Assembly (NCBI RefSeq): GCF_014641635.1
Contig: NZ_BMIC01000001.1
Location: 186,001-250,000, forward strand
DNA from: Aquaticitalea lipolytica
GTDB taxonomy: Bacteria; Bacteroidota; Bacteroidia; Flavobacteriales; Flavobacteriaceae
Direction: 5' to 3'
DNA length: 64,000 nucleotides
The position numbers were made by a program, and so were the translations under genes. The notes beneath the pieces are model-generated. The model did not search any database, was not told the DNA's origin, and saw only the letters and a program-made list of their open reading frames with translations. Shown here piece after piece: positions 54,298-62,531 of the stretch (position 1 is its first letter; each line of letters starts with the position of its first letter).

Positions 54298-55491
54298 TTA
54301 CAAAGCTTTAGTTATTGTATCTAACATTTTAGCAGCTCTTTGTCTGACCTCTTCTTCAGTCCAAGATAGTTTTATTAAACAAGAAACATTTCTTCCAATA
54401 TAATGATCTGATTTTGGGAATTTTTTGTCTTTAAGATAACCTAAACCTTCTTTTACCTCCTTTGGTAAAGGATACAATGTTTTTAGCTCCTTAAGATGTT
54501 CCCACTTACGAATGTAATGCCAACTGTTATCATAATAATGAAAACATGCATCTACACCATTCTGCTTTAATGCTGAAGATGCTCTTCTAGTTGAATCTAA
54601 GTCTGGTAAGAAAAAGCTTAAAAACGAATAGCTTTCTTCACCTCCATCTGGAACAGCCCTAAATGTAACCTCTGGAATCACTGATAAGGCATCTCTGAGT
54701 ATTGTATAGTTTGCCTTTTGAATTGCTACAAATTCATCTAAACGCCTTAATTGAGCTAAACCAACAGCAGCATGAAGCTCAGAAATTCTAAAATTATATC
54801 CTAAAAAAGGATGTGTTTCAGCTCCTCTGTCGTTACCAATATGATCATGGCCATGATCAGAAAAATGGTCAGAATGTTTATAATACTGCTCGTTATTTGT
54901 AATTACAGCTCCTCCTTCACCAGCAGTGACTATTTTTACAAAATCTAATGATAAACAACCTAAATCTCCTATACTACCTAGTGGTTTTCCTTTATAAGTA
55001 GCTCCTGTTGCCTGTGATGAGTCTTCAATTAATATAAGGTTTTTTGCCTTGCATAGGTTATTTAAAGCATCCATATTGGCCATACTACCACACATATGTA
55101 CAACCATAACAGCCTTTGTTTTTGGAGTAATTGCGCTTTTTACAGCATCAATATCTAGAGTAAGAGTATCATCTATATCAACTAAAACAGGGATTGCACC
55201 TAACATCATAATAGCTTCAAAACTAGCAACAAATGTGAAGGTTGGCATAATGACCTCATCTCCTGCTCCTATTCCAGCAGTTGCTAAAGCAACAGATACA
55301 GCTGCAGTGCCACTAGAAACTAATTGAGCATGCTTAACCTTAAGTTGTTTTTGAAGTTCCCGCTCTAAATCTTTAGCTTTCCAATGTCCATTACGCATAC
55401 CATCAAAACCATAACGCATTAAAACACCACTTTGCAGTACATCGTTTACTTCATTACGCTCTGCTTCTCCAAAAAGCTCAAATCCAGGCAT
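54298..55491 (-). CDS. DegT/DnrJ/EryC1/StrS aminotransferase family protein
   Basis: The 397-residue PLP protein has SSGTAAVSVALA, PTFTFVAS, the PLP-ring aspartate in IEDSSQATGATYKG (Asp157), and the lysine motif LDFVKIVTAGEGGAV (Lys186). Such enzymes aminate nucleotide-linked keto-sugars for LPS, capsule or glycan, or act on related substrates. No sugar-biosynthesis genes lie near it. It starts three bases after the thioredoxin-like gene, suggesting one transcript. Confidence 0.9.
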   Translation of the reverse strand: MPGFELFGEAERNEVNDVLQSGVLMRYGFDGMRNGHWKAKDLERELQKQLKVKHAQLVSSGTAAVSVALATAGIGAGDEVIMPTFTFVASFEAIMMLGAIPVLVDIDDTLTLDIDAVKSAITPKTKAVMVVHMCGSMANMDALNNLCKAKNLILIEDSSQATGATYKGKPLGSIGDLGCLSLDFVKIVTAGEGGAVITNNEQYYKHSDHFSDHGHDHIGNDRGAETHPFLGYNFRISELHAAVGLAQLRRLDEFVAIQKANYTILRDALSVIPEVTFRAVPDGGEESYSFLSFFLPDLDSTRRASSALKQNGVDACFHYYDNSWHYIRKWEHLKELKTLYPLPKEVKEGLGYLKDKKFPKSDHYIGRNVSCLIKLSWTEEEVRQRAAKMLDTITKAL

Positions 55492-55494
55492 GTA

Positions 55495-55938
55495 TTATTG
55501 TATTAGGGAATTTAAAAAATCGATGTAAGAATCTATATCTTCTTTATTAGCACTAGTTATCAGCTCTCCAATAACTTCACCATCTTTATCTAATGCAACT
55601 AACGCAGGAAATGATGCAGTTTTATTATAATGAATAATTAAACGTCTCTGTTTAATAACATTCATGTCTGTACTTTTAATGTCTTGATTAGAGCCATCTA
55701 TCATAAGAAAAATAAAATTATCTGAAATAGTTTTAAATCTTTCAGATTTAAAAACATCGGCATAAAACTGTTGGCATAATTTACAATCATCTTTAGTGAA
55801 ATATGCTAAAATTATCTTATTCCCAGCTTTTGATAATTCTTTAGCTGTCCCTAAATCTTTATTCCATCTTAGTTGAATATCTTGTGAGTATGAATTAATA
55901 CTAAAAATAAAAGCAAAAAACAGGATACATCTTTTCAT
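55495..55938 (-). CDS. Thioredoxin-fold protein with signal peptide
   Basis: The 147-residue protein has a signal peptide (about 1-18, ending SYSQ) and a thioredoxin-like domain with the CxxC motif CKLC (Cys52, Cys55) and cis-Pro in ASFPALVAL. It is a DsbD-gamma/thioredoxin_7-type periplasmic disulfide protein. It is first in a two-gene unit upstream of the DegT aminotransferase, with a clear promoter. Confidence 0.88.
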   Translation of the reverse strand: MKRCILFFAFIFSINSYSQDIQLRWNKDLGTAKELSKAGNKIILAYFTKDDCKLCQQFYADVFKSERFKTISDNFIFLMIDGSNQDIKSTDMNVIKQRRLIIHYNKTASFPALVALDKDGEVIGELITSANKEDIDSYIDFLNSLIQ

Positions 55939-55961
55939 AATTAAGGGCTTTATGTGAATAA

Positions 55962-55992
55962 CAAATATAAGGCATTACACAAGTTAGTCAAA
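55962..55992 (-). promoter_or_regulatory. Promoter of the thioredoxin-DegT unit (-33 TTTG, -7 TATATTTG)
   Basis: On the minus strand, TTTG (55989-55992) and TATATTTG (55962-55969) are 19 bases apart, a good Bacteroidota promoter, upstream of the start at 55938. Confidence 0.7.
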
Positions 55993-56010
55993 TTTTTTAT
56001 TCTATTTTAA

Positions 56011-56640
56011 CTATAACTCAATGACACTTTTGTCTACCTCTTTTCTAACCTTTTTAAAAGATGCAAACATATCATCTTCAGCTCTATATCCTACTGGAAG
56101 TAATAAAACCGATTTAAGCTTTTTTTTGTTTAGCTTCAAAATTTCATCAAACATTTCAGAAGAAAACCCTTCCATTGGGCAAGAGTCTATATTTTCTACA
56201 GCACAAACCGTCATTAAATTGCCTAAAGCAATATAGGCTTGCCTATTCGACCATTCTTGTCGTTCGTCTTTAGACATTTGCTGCATTGTTATTTTTAAAT
56301 CACTTCTATAAGGCGACAAAATGGTCTCTGGAGTGTTTCTAATAGAATGAATTGAATCGAAAAGCATATCTACATCATCATCTTTAATATCTTCATTTAT
56401 ACAAATAACTAATAAATGTGATGCATCAAGCACTTGTTTTTGATTGTATGAGTGTTCAACCAGCTTTTTTCTAATTGTTTTATCTGTAACTATTACCATA
56501 GTTATGGTTTGCAATCCAAAAGAAGTAGCTGTTAAATTAAATGCTTGCTTTAGTATATTCAACTTTTCTTCAGTTAAAGTTTTAGAATCGTCAAATTTTT
56601 TAGTGGCGTAACGCCATTGTAAACTCTTAATTATGTTCAT
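56011..56640 (-). CDS. Nitroreductase family NAD(P)H-dependent oxidoreductase
   Basis: The 209-residue FMN-type protein begins NIIKSLQWRYATKKFDDSK, the arginine-rich FMN-binding start of nitroreductases. It has SFGLQTITMVIVTD, NRQAYIALGNLMTVCAVENIDSCPMEGF and VGYRAEDDMFASFKKVR. It reduces quinones, nitro compounds or related substrates with NAD(P)H. Single gene; a TATTTTTG element lies on its strand at 56661-56668 before the start. Confidence 0.9.
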   Translation of the reverse strand: MNIIKSLQWRYATKKFDDSKTLTEEKLNILKQAFNLTATSFGLQTITMVIVTDKTIRKKLVEHSYNQKQVLDASHLLVICINEDIKDDDVDMLFDSIHSIRNTPETILSPYRSDLKITMQQMSKDERQEWSNRQAYIALGNLMTVCAVENIDSCPMEGFSSEMFDEILKLNKKKLKSVLLLPVGYRAEDDMFASFKKVRKEVDKSVIEL

Positions 56641-56753
56641 TTTATAATATCTGTATTGTGCAAAAATAACATAAGAGAAGTTTTATCTATAAAAAACGCT
56701 ATAAATTAATTCAATACCTAGATTAAAATAGTTTTTAAAAATTTTAATTTTTA

Positions 56754-56785
56754 TTTGAAAGAAATAAAAAAGGGTTCTATATTTG
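56754..56785 (+). promoter_or_regulatory. Promoter of tRNA-Ser (-33 TTTG, -7 TATATTTG)
   Basis: TTTG (56754-56757), 20 bases, then TATATTTG (56778-56785). The tRNA begins 11 bases further on. This is the clearest promoter in the window. Confidence 0.8.
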
Positions 56786-56796
56786 CACTCGCTAAA

Positions 56797-56881
56797 GGAG
56801 AAATGGCAGAGTGGTCGAATGCGGCAGTCTTGAAAACTGTTGAGGGTCACACCTCCGGGGGTTCGAATCCCTCTTTCTCCG
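56797..56881 (+). tRNA. tRNA-Ser (anticodon TGA)
   Basis: The acceptor stem GGAGAAA pairs with TTTCTCC. The anticodon loop CTTGAAA lies between CAGT and ACTG and gives anticodon TGA (serine, UCA family). A long variable arm GAGG-GTCACA-CCTC is typical of tRNA-Ser, and the T-loop GTTCGAATC is intact. CCA is not encoded. Followed by a terminator. Confidence 0.97.
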
Positions 56882-56888
56882 CTTTATA

Positions 56889-56922
56889 ACGCTTCATCAA
56901 TTTAGGTGAAGCGTTTTTTTTT
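56889..56922 (+). terminator. Intrinsic terminator after tRNA-Ser
   Basis: ACGCTTCA and TGAAGCGT form an 8-bp stem followed by nine T. Confidence 0.85.
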
Positions 56923-56993
56923 ATCTTTACAGGTAATACTTAATTTGGCATAATAAATGCTAATATTAACGTTATTAAAACAAACTAAACTTT

Positions 56994-57770
56994 ATGAAAC
57001 GCACCTTTTTAGCTTTAACTCTTTTTGTTTCCTCATTCATTGTAGGTCAAAACACATCTATAGGTACAAATGAGAAATTAACTTTTTCAGCATCCTATAA
57101 TATGTCTGGTTTGCTTACTGAAATTGCGCAAGTAACTATGGAAACTAGCGAGGTAAAAACGTCTAGCTCTACATTATTAAGATTAAAATGCTCTGCCGCT
57201 ACATATAGCAGTTTTGATAGTTATTTTAAAATTCGTGATTTATATGAAAGTTATGTTAGCCCAACATCATTAACTCCGTTTTTATATAAACGTGATATTA
57301 ATGAAGGTACATATAACAAATTCGAACAATATAAGTTCAATCATAAATCCAGAAACGTAGAAAGCATAATGCGAAAAAAGAAAAAATCTGGAGATTTAGA
57401 ATATAAAAATAATGTAAAAATAGGATATAATACTCGAGATTTAGTATCAACCATCTATCATATACGAAATTTAGATATTCATAAAGCAAAACCTGGCGAT
57501 TCTCAAAATTTTACTTTTTTGTTCGATAATGAAGAACTAATACTAAATGTAAAATATATAAGTAAAGAAACAATTAGTACAAATATTGGCAAAAAGGAAT
57601 GCTATAAATTAGCCATAAGTTTAAAAAATGATAATTCTTTAAAAGGAAATAATGATAATATCCTTTGGCTTACAGCTGACGCGAATAAAATTCCTGTTTA
57701 CGCAAAATTTAAAATTGCTGTAGGTACAGGAGAGTTAAAAATTAAATCAGCAACTGGTTTAAAAAATTAA
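56994..57770 (+). CDS. DUF3108-type secreted protein
   Basis: The 258-residue protein has a signal peptide (about 1-18, ending IVGQ), then LTFSASYNMSGLLTEIAQVTM, KIRDLYESYVSPTSLTPFLYKRDINEG and YNTRDLVSTIYHIRNLD. These match the DUF3108 family of exported or outer-membrane-associated proteins of unknown function. The next gene starts three bases after its stop. Confidence 0.83.
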   Translation: MKRTFLALTLFVSSFIVGQNTSIGTNEKLTFSASYNMSGLLTEIAQVTMETSEVKTSSSTLLRLKCSAATYSSFDSYFKIRDLYESYVSPTSLTPFLYKRDINEGTYNKFEQYKFNHKSRNVESIMRKKKKSGDLEYKNNVKIGYNTRDLVSTIYHIRNLDIHKAKPGDSQNFTFLFDNEELILNVKYISKETISTNIGKKECYKLAISLKNDNSLKGNNDNILWLTADANKIPVYAKFKIAVGTGELKIKSATGLKN

Positions 57771-57773
57771 AAT

Positions 57774-58160
57774 ATGAAAAGACTTTTTATAATTCTAGGA
57801 TTTATTTCAGCTGTTTTAGCGGTAATACTTTCTGTTACACCTTTTTCAAAAATAGCCTACATTCCTGGTATAGCAGCGTTTGTTTTTGGATTAATAGCTT
57901 TTTATTTAGCTAAACAGAGTTCAAAAAAACCTATTCAGCTTATATTTTTATTAACTATTATTTCTTTATCACTTACTACTTATAAAGCAATTTTTAATAA
58001 GGCTGAACTAGGCAACACACAAACTTTAGAATTAAAAGAAAAAGAATCGGAAGAAAAAGCTATTGAAGAATTAGAAGGACTTGATCTTGATGAATTTGAA
58101 GGCGTAGAAGACATACAATTTGATGATCAGACTCAAAAAGAGTTAGAGACTCAAAATTAA
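57774..58160 (+). CDS. Small membrane protein with acidic tail, unknown
   Basis: The 128-residue protein has three hydrophobic segments (about 4-22, 27-46, 56-72) and an acidic, Glu/Asp-rich C-terminal tail (EKEKESEEKAIEELEGLDLD from about residue 86). No known family. It is co-directional with the DUF3108 gene (3-base gap) and ends at a strong terminator; the pair may form one membrane-associated unit. Confidence 0.65.
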   Translation: MKRLFIILGFISAVLAVILSVTPFSKIAYIPGIAAFVFGLIAFYLAKQSSKKPIQLIFLLTIISLSLTTYKAIFNKAELGNTQTLELKEKESEEKAIEELEGLDLDEFEGVEDIQFDDQTQKELETQN

Positions 58161-58183
58161 TAAACTTACTATATATAAATTAC

Positions 58184-58213
58184 AGGTAATGCTTCGGTAT
58201 TACCTTTTTTTTT
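58184..58213 (+). terminator. Intrinsic terminator with cUUCGg tetraloop
   Basis: AGGTAAT and ATTACCT pair, with inner G-C-TTCG-G-T giving a UUCG tetraloop, then nine T. Confidence 0.88.
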
Positions 58214-58247
58214 GTTTTATTTGGCTCATAAATAGTATCCTATCTTT

Positions 58248-59282
58248 ATGAAAGTTCTCATTTTTGTTTCGGCGTTATCTTTAGTTGGCTCATGTGCAAC
58301 AAAAAGATACACTGAAAAAATTCAAGATATCAAAGACAATATTAAGTTTGAAGATGTAAATCAAATTAACAACTTTGCAAATACAATTACTGCAGACGAA
58401 TTAAGCAAGAATGTTTATGCTTTTTCTTCAGATGAAAATCAAGGTCGTAAAACAGGTACTTTAGGACATCATAATGCATCAAGTTTTCTAAAAAAATATT
58501 ACATAAAAGAAGGTATTTCAAGCCCATTAGGCACTGATAACTACTATCAAAATATTCCAGAATCATTTTTTACAAACGAAATTAAAAATTCGCAAAATGT
58601 AGTTGCATTTATTAAAGGGTCTGAATTTCCAAATGAGATTTTAATAATTTCGGCTCACTCTGACCATCTTGGTACAATAGATAATATCATTTATAATGGC
58701 GCTGACGATAATGGCTCTGGAACTGCAGCTGTTATGGAAATGGCACAAGCCTTTAAAATAGCTGAGCAAAAAGGTTTTGGTCCAAAAAGAAGTATACTAT
58801 TTTTACACTTAACTGGCGAAGAAGAAGGTTTATATGGCTCTCGTTATTATACAGAACACCCAATTTTTTCTATCGAAAATACAATTGCCAACTTAAACAT
58901 TGATATGATTGGTAGAGTAGATAAATTGCATGAGAATAATCCAAACTATATATATATAATTGGAGCTGACCGATTGAGTACCGAGTTACATTATATTTCT
59001 GAAGCGGCAAATAAACAATTCACAAATTTAGTGTTAGATTATAAGCTCAATTCCGAAAGTGACCCAAACCGTTATTACTTCAGGTCTGATCATTATAATT
59101 TTGCTCTAAAAGGAGTTCCTGTTATTTTTTACTTTAATGGTGAGCATGCAGATTATCATCAACCAACAGATACTGCAGATAAAATTAACTATCCTCTTTT
59201 AGAAAAACGCACCAAACTTATATTTACAACTGCTTGGTACCTGGTTAATTCACCTAAAAGAATTATTGCAGATAAGAGATAA
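58248..59282 (+). CDS. M28 family zinc peptidase, short form (lipoprotein)
   Basis: The 344-residue protein has a lipobox GSC (Cys16) and the M28 zinc ligands: SAHSDH (His137, Asp139), GADDNGSG, LTGEEEG, NIDMIGR and a late HADYHQPTDT. It is an exported aminopeptidase-type or dipeptidase-type enzyme. Its paralogue follows after 99 bases; the paralogue has an inserted protease-associated domain that this copy lacks. The first His-x-Asp motif reads SAHSDH against SAHLDH in the paralogue. Confidence 0.92.
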   Translation: MKVLIFVSALSLVGSCATKRYTEKIQDIKDNIKFEDVNQINNFANTITADELSKNVYAFSSDENQGRKTGTLGHHNASSFLKKYYIKEGISSPLGTDNYYQNIPESFFTNEIKNSQNVVAFIKGSEFPNEILIISAHSDHLGTIDNIIYNGADDNGSGTAAVMEMAQAFKIAEQKGFGPKRSILFLHLTGEEEGLYGSRYYTEHPIFSIENTIANLNIDMIGRVDKLHENNPNYIYIIGADRLSTELHYISEAANKQFTNLVLDYKLNSESDPNRYYFRSDHYNFALKGVPVIFYFNGEHADYHQPTDTADKINYPLLEKRTKLIFTTAWYLVNSPKRIIADKR

Positions 59283-59381
59283 CTTTTTGGTGTTAAAATT
59301 TGTTAAAAGAACATCTTAAAAAAACAACTATCTATTTGTTTTTCGTAATATCGCAAAACTTACTAATTAATACGATATTTA

Positions 59382-60959
59382 ATGAAAAATGCACTTGTTA
59401 TTTCCGTTTTAGCTCTTTTTGTATTGAGTTGTGGTTCTTCACAAAAAAACATATCTCAAAAAGAAACTTCGGAAACTGTAGACCCAACAGTTTTTGGCTC
59501 TTCAATTACATCTTCCGAACTAAAAGAGATGCTTTATACTTATGCTTCTGATGAGTTTGAAGGTAGAGAAACTGGTGAGCCAGGTCAAAAAATGGCTGTA
59601 GAATACTTGAAACAAAAGTATATCTCTATGGGAATTGCTTCTCCTCTTTCTGGAGGTAATTATTTTCAAAAAGTTCCATTAGAAAAGCAAAAATCTCCAG
59701 ATGTATCTATTTCTGTAAATGGTAATAGCTTCAAGGTATATAATGACTACGTTTCTTATGGATCGTCAAACACTCAAACCTTATCAATAAACGATATTGT
59801 GTATGTTGGATATGGTATTGAAGATAAAAATTATTCAGATTATAAAAATGTAGACGTTAAAGGTAAAGTTGTACTTATAAAAGCAGGTGAGCCAAAAAAT
59901 GAAGATGGCACTTATGTGACTTCAAATTCTACTGAGCCAACAAAATGGGTTAATGGTCGTCAGGCTCTTTCATCTAAAAGAAATTTAGCTGAAGAGAAAG
60001 GAGCAAAAGCAATGTTTTTATTAGATGATGAGATGTTTAATAGATATTCTCAATATTTTAAATCTCAAGATGAATCTGGAAGAAGCGGAAGAATTTCATT
60101 AAAAAGCAATACTCCAGAAATGCTACAGTTTTTAATTAGTAAGGACTTAGCAAAAGCATTATACCCAAACATTTATGAAGACGACAAACCACAAACTGTT
60201 TCTGTAAACTTATCAGTTGATGTGAAAAGTAAATCTGAACAATTAGACTCTGAAAATGTAGTTGCGTTTATTAAAGGCTCTGAAAAACCAGATGAAATAA
60301 TTGTTATTTCAGCTCACCTAGATCATGAAGGAATAAAAGATGGTGAAGTGTACAATGGTGCAGATGACGATGGTTCTGGTACTGTTGCTATTTTAGAAAT
60401 AGCACAAGCGTTTCAAAATGCTGTTAATGCTGGACACACCCCTAAACGTTCTATTTTATTTTTACATGTTACTGGAGAAGAAAAAGGTTTATTAGGTTCT
60501 AGACATTATACAGATAATGATCCTATTTTCCCATTAGCAAATACAGTTGTAGACTTAAATATAGATATGATTGGTAGAGTTGATGATGCTCATAAAGACA
60601 ACAGAAATTTTGTTTACTTAATTGGTTCTGATAAATTAAGTAAAGAGTTACATAATCTTTCTGAAGAAATTAATGCTAAATACACAAAGATAAATTTAGA
60701 CTATACTTATAATGATGAAAATGATCCAAATCGTTATTACTATAGATCTGATCATTATAATTTTGCAAAGAACAATGTTCCTGTAATATTTTATTTTAAT
60801 GGTACTCATGCAGATTATCATAAACCTTCTGATACACCTGATAAAATTCAATACGATTTATTAGAGACTAGAACGCGTTTAGTATTCTATACAGCTTGGG
60901 AAATTGCAAATCGTGATCAAAGAATTAAAGTAGATAAAGAGATTATTCCTTCAGAATAA
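59382..60959 (+). CDS. M28 family zinc peptidase with PA domain (lipoprotein)
   Basis: The 525-residue protein has a lipobox SC (Cys17), a protease-associated (PA) domain inserted at about residues 100-285, and the M28 zinc site SAHLDH (His312, Asp314), NGADDDGSG, VTGEEKG, NIDMIGR and HADYHKPSDT. It resembles aminopeptidases of the PSMA/aminopeptidase Y type, exported and surface- or periplasm-located. The catalytic half is close to that of the preceding gene, indicating tandem duplication. Confidence 0.93.
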   Translation: MKNALVISVLALFVLSCGSSQKNISQKETSETVDPTVFGSSITSSELKEMLYTYASDEFEGRETGEPGQKMAVEYLKQKYISMGIASPLSGGNYFQKVPLEKQKSPDVSISVNGNSFKVYNDYVSYGSSNTQTLSINDIVYVGYGIEDKNYSDYKNVDVKGKVVLIKAGEPKNEDGTYVTSNSTEPTKWVNGRQALSSKRNLAEEKGAKAMFLLDDEMFNRYSQYFKSQDESGRSGRISLKSNTPEMLQFLISKDLAKALYPNIYEDDKPQTVSVNLSVDVKSKSEQLDSENVVAFIKGSEKPDEIIVISAHLDHEGIKDGEVYNGADDDGSGTVAILEIAQAFQNAVNAGHTPKRSILFLHVTGEEKGLLGSRHYTDNDPIFPLANTVVDLNIDMIGRVDDAHKDNRNFVYLIGSDKLSKELHNLSEEINAKYTKINLDYTYNDENDPNRYYYRSDHYNFAKNNVPVIFYFNGTHADYHKPSDTPDKIQYDLLETRTRLVFYTAWEIANRDQRIKVDKEIIPSE

Positions 60960-60978
60960 TAACTTTAAATAATATTTA

Positions 60979-61016
60979 AAAAGAGCTTTATAAAATTATG
61001 TAAAGCTCTTTTTTTA
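60979..61016 (+). terminator. Intrinsic terminator after the second M28 gene
   Basis: AAAGAGCTTTA and TAAAGCTCTTT pair with a loop of about 10 nt, followed by a T-run; flanked by A-rich sequence, so it may work both ways. Confidence 0.8.
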
Positions 61017-61040
61017 TATATACTAAAGTGAATAAACAAA

Positions 61041-61068
61041 AAAAGCTTCTCATTTCTGAGAAGCTTTT
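61041..61068 (-). terminator. Terminator of tRNA-His
   Basis: AAAAGCTTCTCA and TGAGAAGCTTTT form a 12-bp stem; on the minus strand it is followed by a T-run and lies just after the tRNA 3' end. Confidence 0.85.
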
Positions 61069-61076
61069 GCCTTTTG

Positions 61077-61151
61077 GGTGGAAGACCGGGCTCGAACCGG
61101 CGACCCTCGGTACCACAAACCGATGCTCTAACCAACTGAGCTACAACCACC
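61077..61151 (-). tRNA. tRNA-His (anticodon GTG)
   Basis: The anticodon stem TCGGT/ACCGA encloses the loop TTGTGGT with anticodon GTG. The encoded extra 5' G (G-1, base 61151) opposes C73, the identity mark of tRNA-His. The D arm GCTC/GAGC and T arm GCCGG/CCGGT are intact (one G-T). The acceptor stem GTGGTTG against CTTCCAC leaves two T-T oppositions at positions 5 and 6 from the 5' end, which is unusual. CCA is not encoded. Confidence 0.93.
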
Positions 61152-61227
61152 ATGTAGCTGCATTTTTAAATGCGTGTGCAAATGTAATTTATTTAGTAGT
61201 TTCTACAAAGATTTTTTTTGAAAAAAA

Positions 61228-61950
61228 TTAAATTAAATTAAAGATACTATCAACTGCTAAATATCTCTCAACAGTAAATCCTTCAGCATGCTCTACTCCT
61301 ATTATTCTACCTAAATCTCTAGCTCTATAATCAACACTATCTGTAAAATTTTTGCTAGATATTGGTGTTTCTGGCAAACTACTTTTAGGATCATAAAACT
61401 GTGTTTTATAAGCTAAAACAGCTTTCATTTTTGTATCCATAAAACCAGTAACATCAACAACAACATCTGGTTCAATATTTTTCCATTGTATATAGTGATA
61501 TACTTGTTTTGGTCTCCAAGGTTCTTGCCAGCTTTCGTCATCTTCATGTTTTGTATCTATTTTAAGTAATCCGCTTAAAAAGCAAGCATCACTAACTAGT
61601 TTACTCCCTTTAGAGTGATCTATATGTCTATCTTCAATTGCATTGCAAAAAACAACTTCTGGCTTATATTTTCGAATCATTTTAATTAACTCTAATTGAT
61701 GAGCCTTATCATTTACAAAAAATCCATCAGCAAATTCCATATTAGTTCTTAAAGCAACTCCAAGAATTTTGGCCGCATTTTCCGATTCTTCATCTCTAGT
61801 TTCTGCTGTACCACGCGTTCCTAGTTCTCCTCGTGTTAAATCGATAATCCCTACTTTCTTCCCTTTTGAAATTTCTTTAGCTAGAGTAGCTCCACAGCCT
61901 AATTCAACATCATCTGGATGTGCTCCTATTGCCAATATATCTAGTTTCAT
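61228..61950 (-). CDS. bshB1: Bacillithiol biosynthesis deacetylase BshB1
   Basis: The 240-residue LmbE-fold protein begins MKLDILAIGAHPDDVELGCG with the zinc motif AHPDD (His11, Asp13, Asp14), has LTRGELGTRGT, and ends its metal site with IEDRHIDH. Such enzymes deacetylate GlcNAc-malate in bacillithiol synthesis, a low-molecular-weight thiol used in many Bacteroidota. Its ATG overlaps the stop of the TMEM175-like gene (ATGA), so it is translationally coupled. bshA and bshC are not in the window. Confidence 0.93.
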   Translation of the reverse strand: MKLDILAIGAHPDDVELGCGATLAKEISKGKKVGIIDLTRGELGTRGTAETRDEESENAAKILGVALRTNMEFADGFFVNDKAHQLELIKMIRKYKPEVVFCNAIEDRHIDHSKGSKLVSDACFLSGLLKIDTKHEDDESWQEPWRPKQVYHYIQWKNIEPDVVVDVTGFMDTKMKAVLAYKTQFYDPKSSLPETPISSKNFTDSVDYRARDLGRIIGVEHAEGFTVERYLAVDSIFNLI

Positions 61951-62531
61951 ATATTATTCTCTTTTAACTTCCTTTCTATTCTTCTGTCTGGAATTAACCA
62001 AATTATAGCTACTAAAATAAAAATAAACCCACTAATCCAAACATTAATAAAGGATCCTATAATTCCTATTACATATAATACAGGTGATATTTTACCTTTA
62101 AAATCATTGCCTAATGCTTTAGAGAGAATAGATTCTTTACCATGACTTTTAATAATTAAGCTCTGTAAGATAAAATATGCAATAGCAGAACATAATAAAA
62201 CCAATCCGTATAAAAATACTGAAGCTTTAGTAAAATGATTTTCTCCCATCCAGCCAGACACAAAAGGGATTAAAGATAACCAAAATAACAAATGCATATT
62301 TGCCCACAAAATACTCCCAGTAACATGTTTAACTGTTTGCATCATATGATGATGATTATTCCAATAAATTGCTAGATATATAAAACTTAATATATAGCTC
62401 CCAAAAATTGGCAATAACACTTTTAGGTCTTCAAACTCGCCTCCATGTGGCACTTTAAGCTCCAATACCATTATAGTTATAATAATGGCTAGAACTCCAT
62501 CTGTAAATGCTTCTAGTCTACCTTTTGTCAT
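61947..62531 (-). CDS. TMEM175-like (DUF1211) potassium channel protein
   Basis: The 194-residue protein has the signature FTDGVLAIIITIMVLELKVP at the N-terminus, matching the FSDxxxAIxxTxxxLEL helix of bacterial TMEM175 channels, followed by five more hydrophobic segments. It likely conducts K+. It begins one base after the stop of the trans-sulfuration enzyme gene and overlaps bshB1 by four bases, an unexpected but tight arrangement. Confidence 0.88.
   Translation of the reverse strand: MTKGRLEAFTDGVLAIIITIMVLELKVPHGGEFEDLKVLLPIFGSYILSFIYLAIYWNNHHHMMQTVKHVTGSILWANMHLLFWLSLIPFVSGWMGENHFTKASVFLYGLVLLCSAIAYFILQSLIIKSHGKESILSKALGNDFKGKISPVLYVIGIIGSFINVWISGFIFILVAIIWLIPDRRIERKLKENNI

Noticed and set aside
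58241-58248. TATCTTTA as promoter of the first M28 gene
   Set aside because: It overlaps the ATG at 58248, and the TTTG before it is only 17 bases away; the lipoprotein signal requires that ATG, so the element cannot be this gene's -7 box.
58248-60959. Tandem M28 genes as one gene split by a frameshift
   Set aside because: Each has its own lipoprotein signal and a full catalytic set.
60965-61231. Open frames on both strands over the tRNA-His gene
   Set aside because: The peptides read through the tRNA sequence; such frames are well-known artefacts and have no start context or homologous domain.
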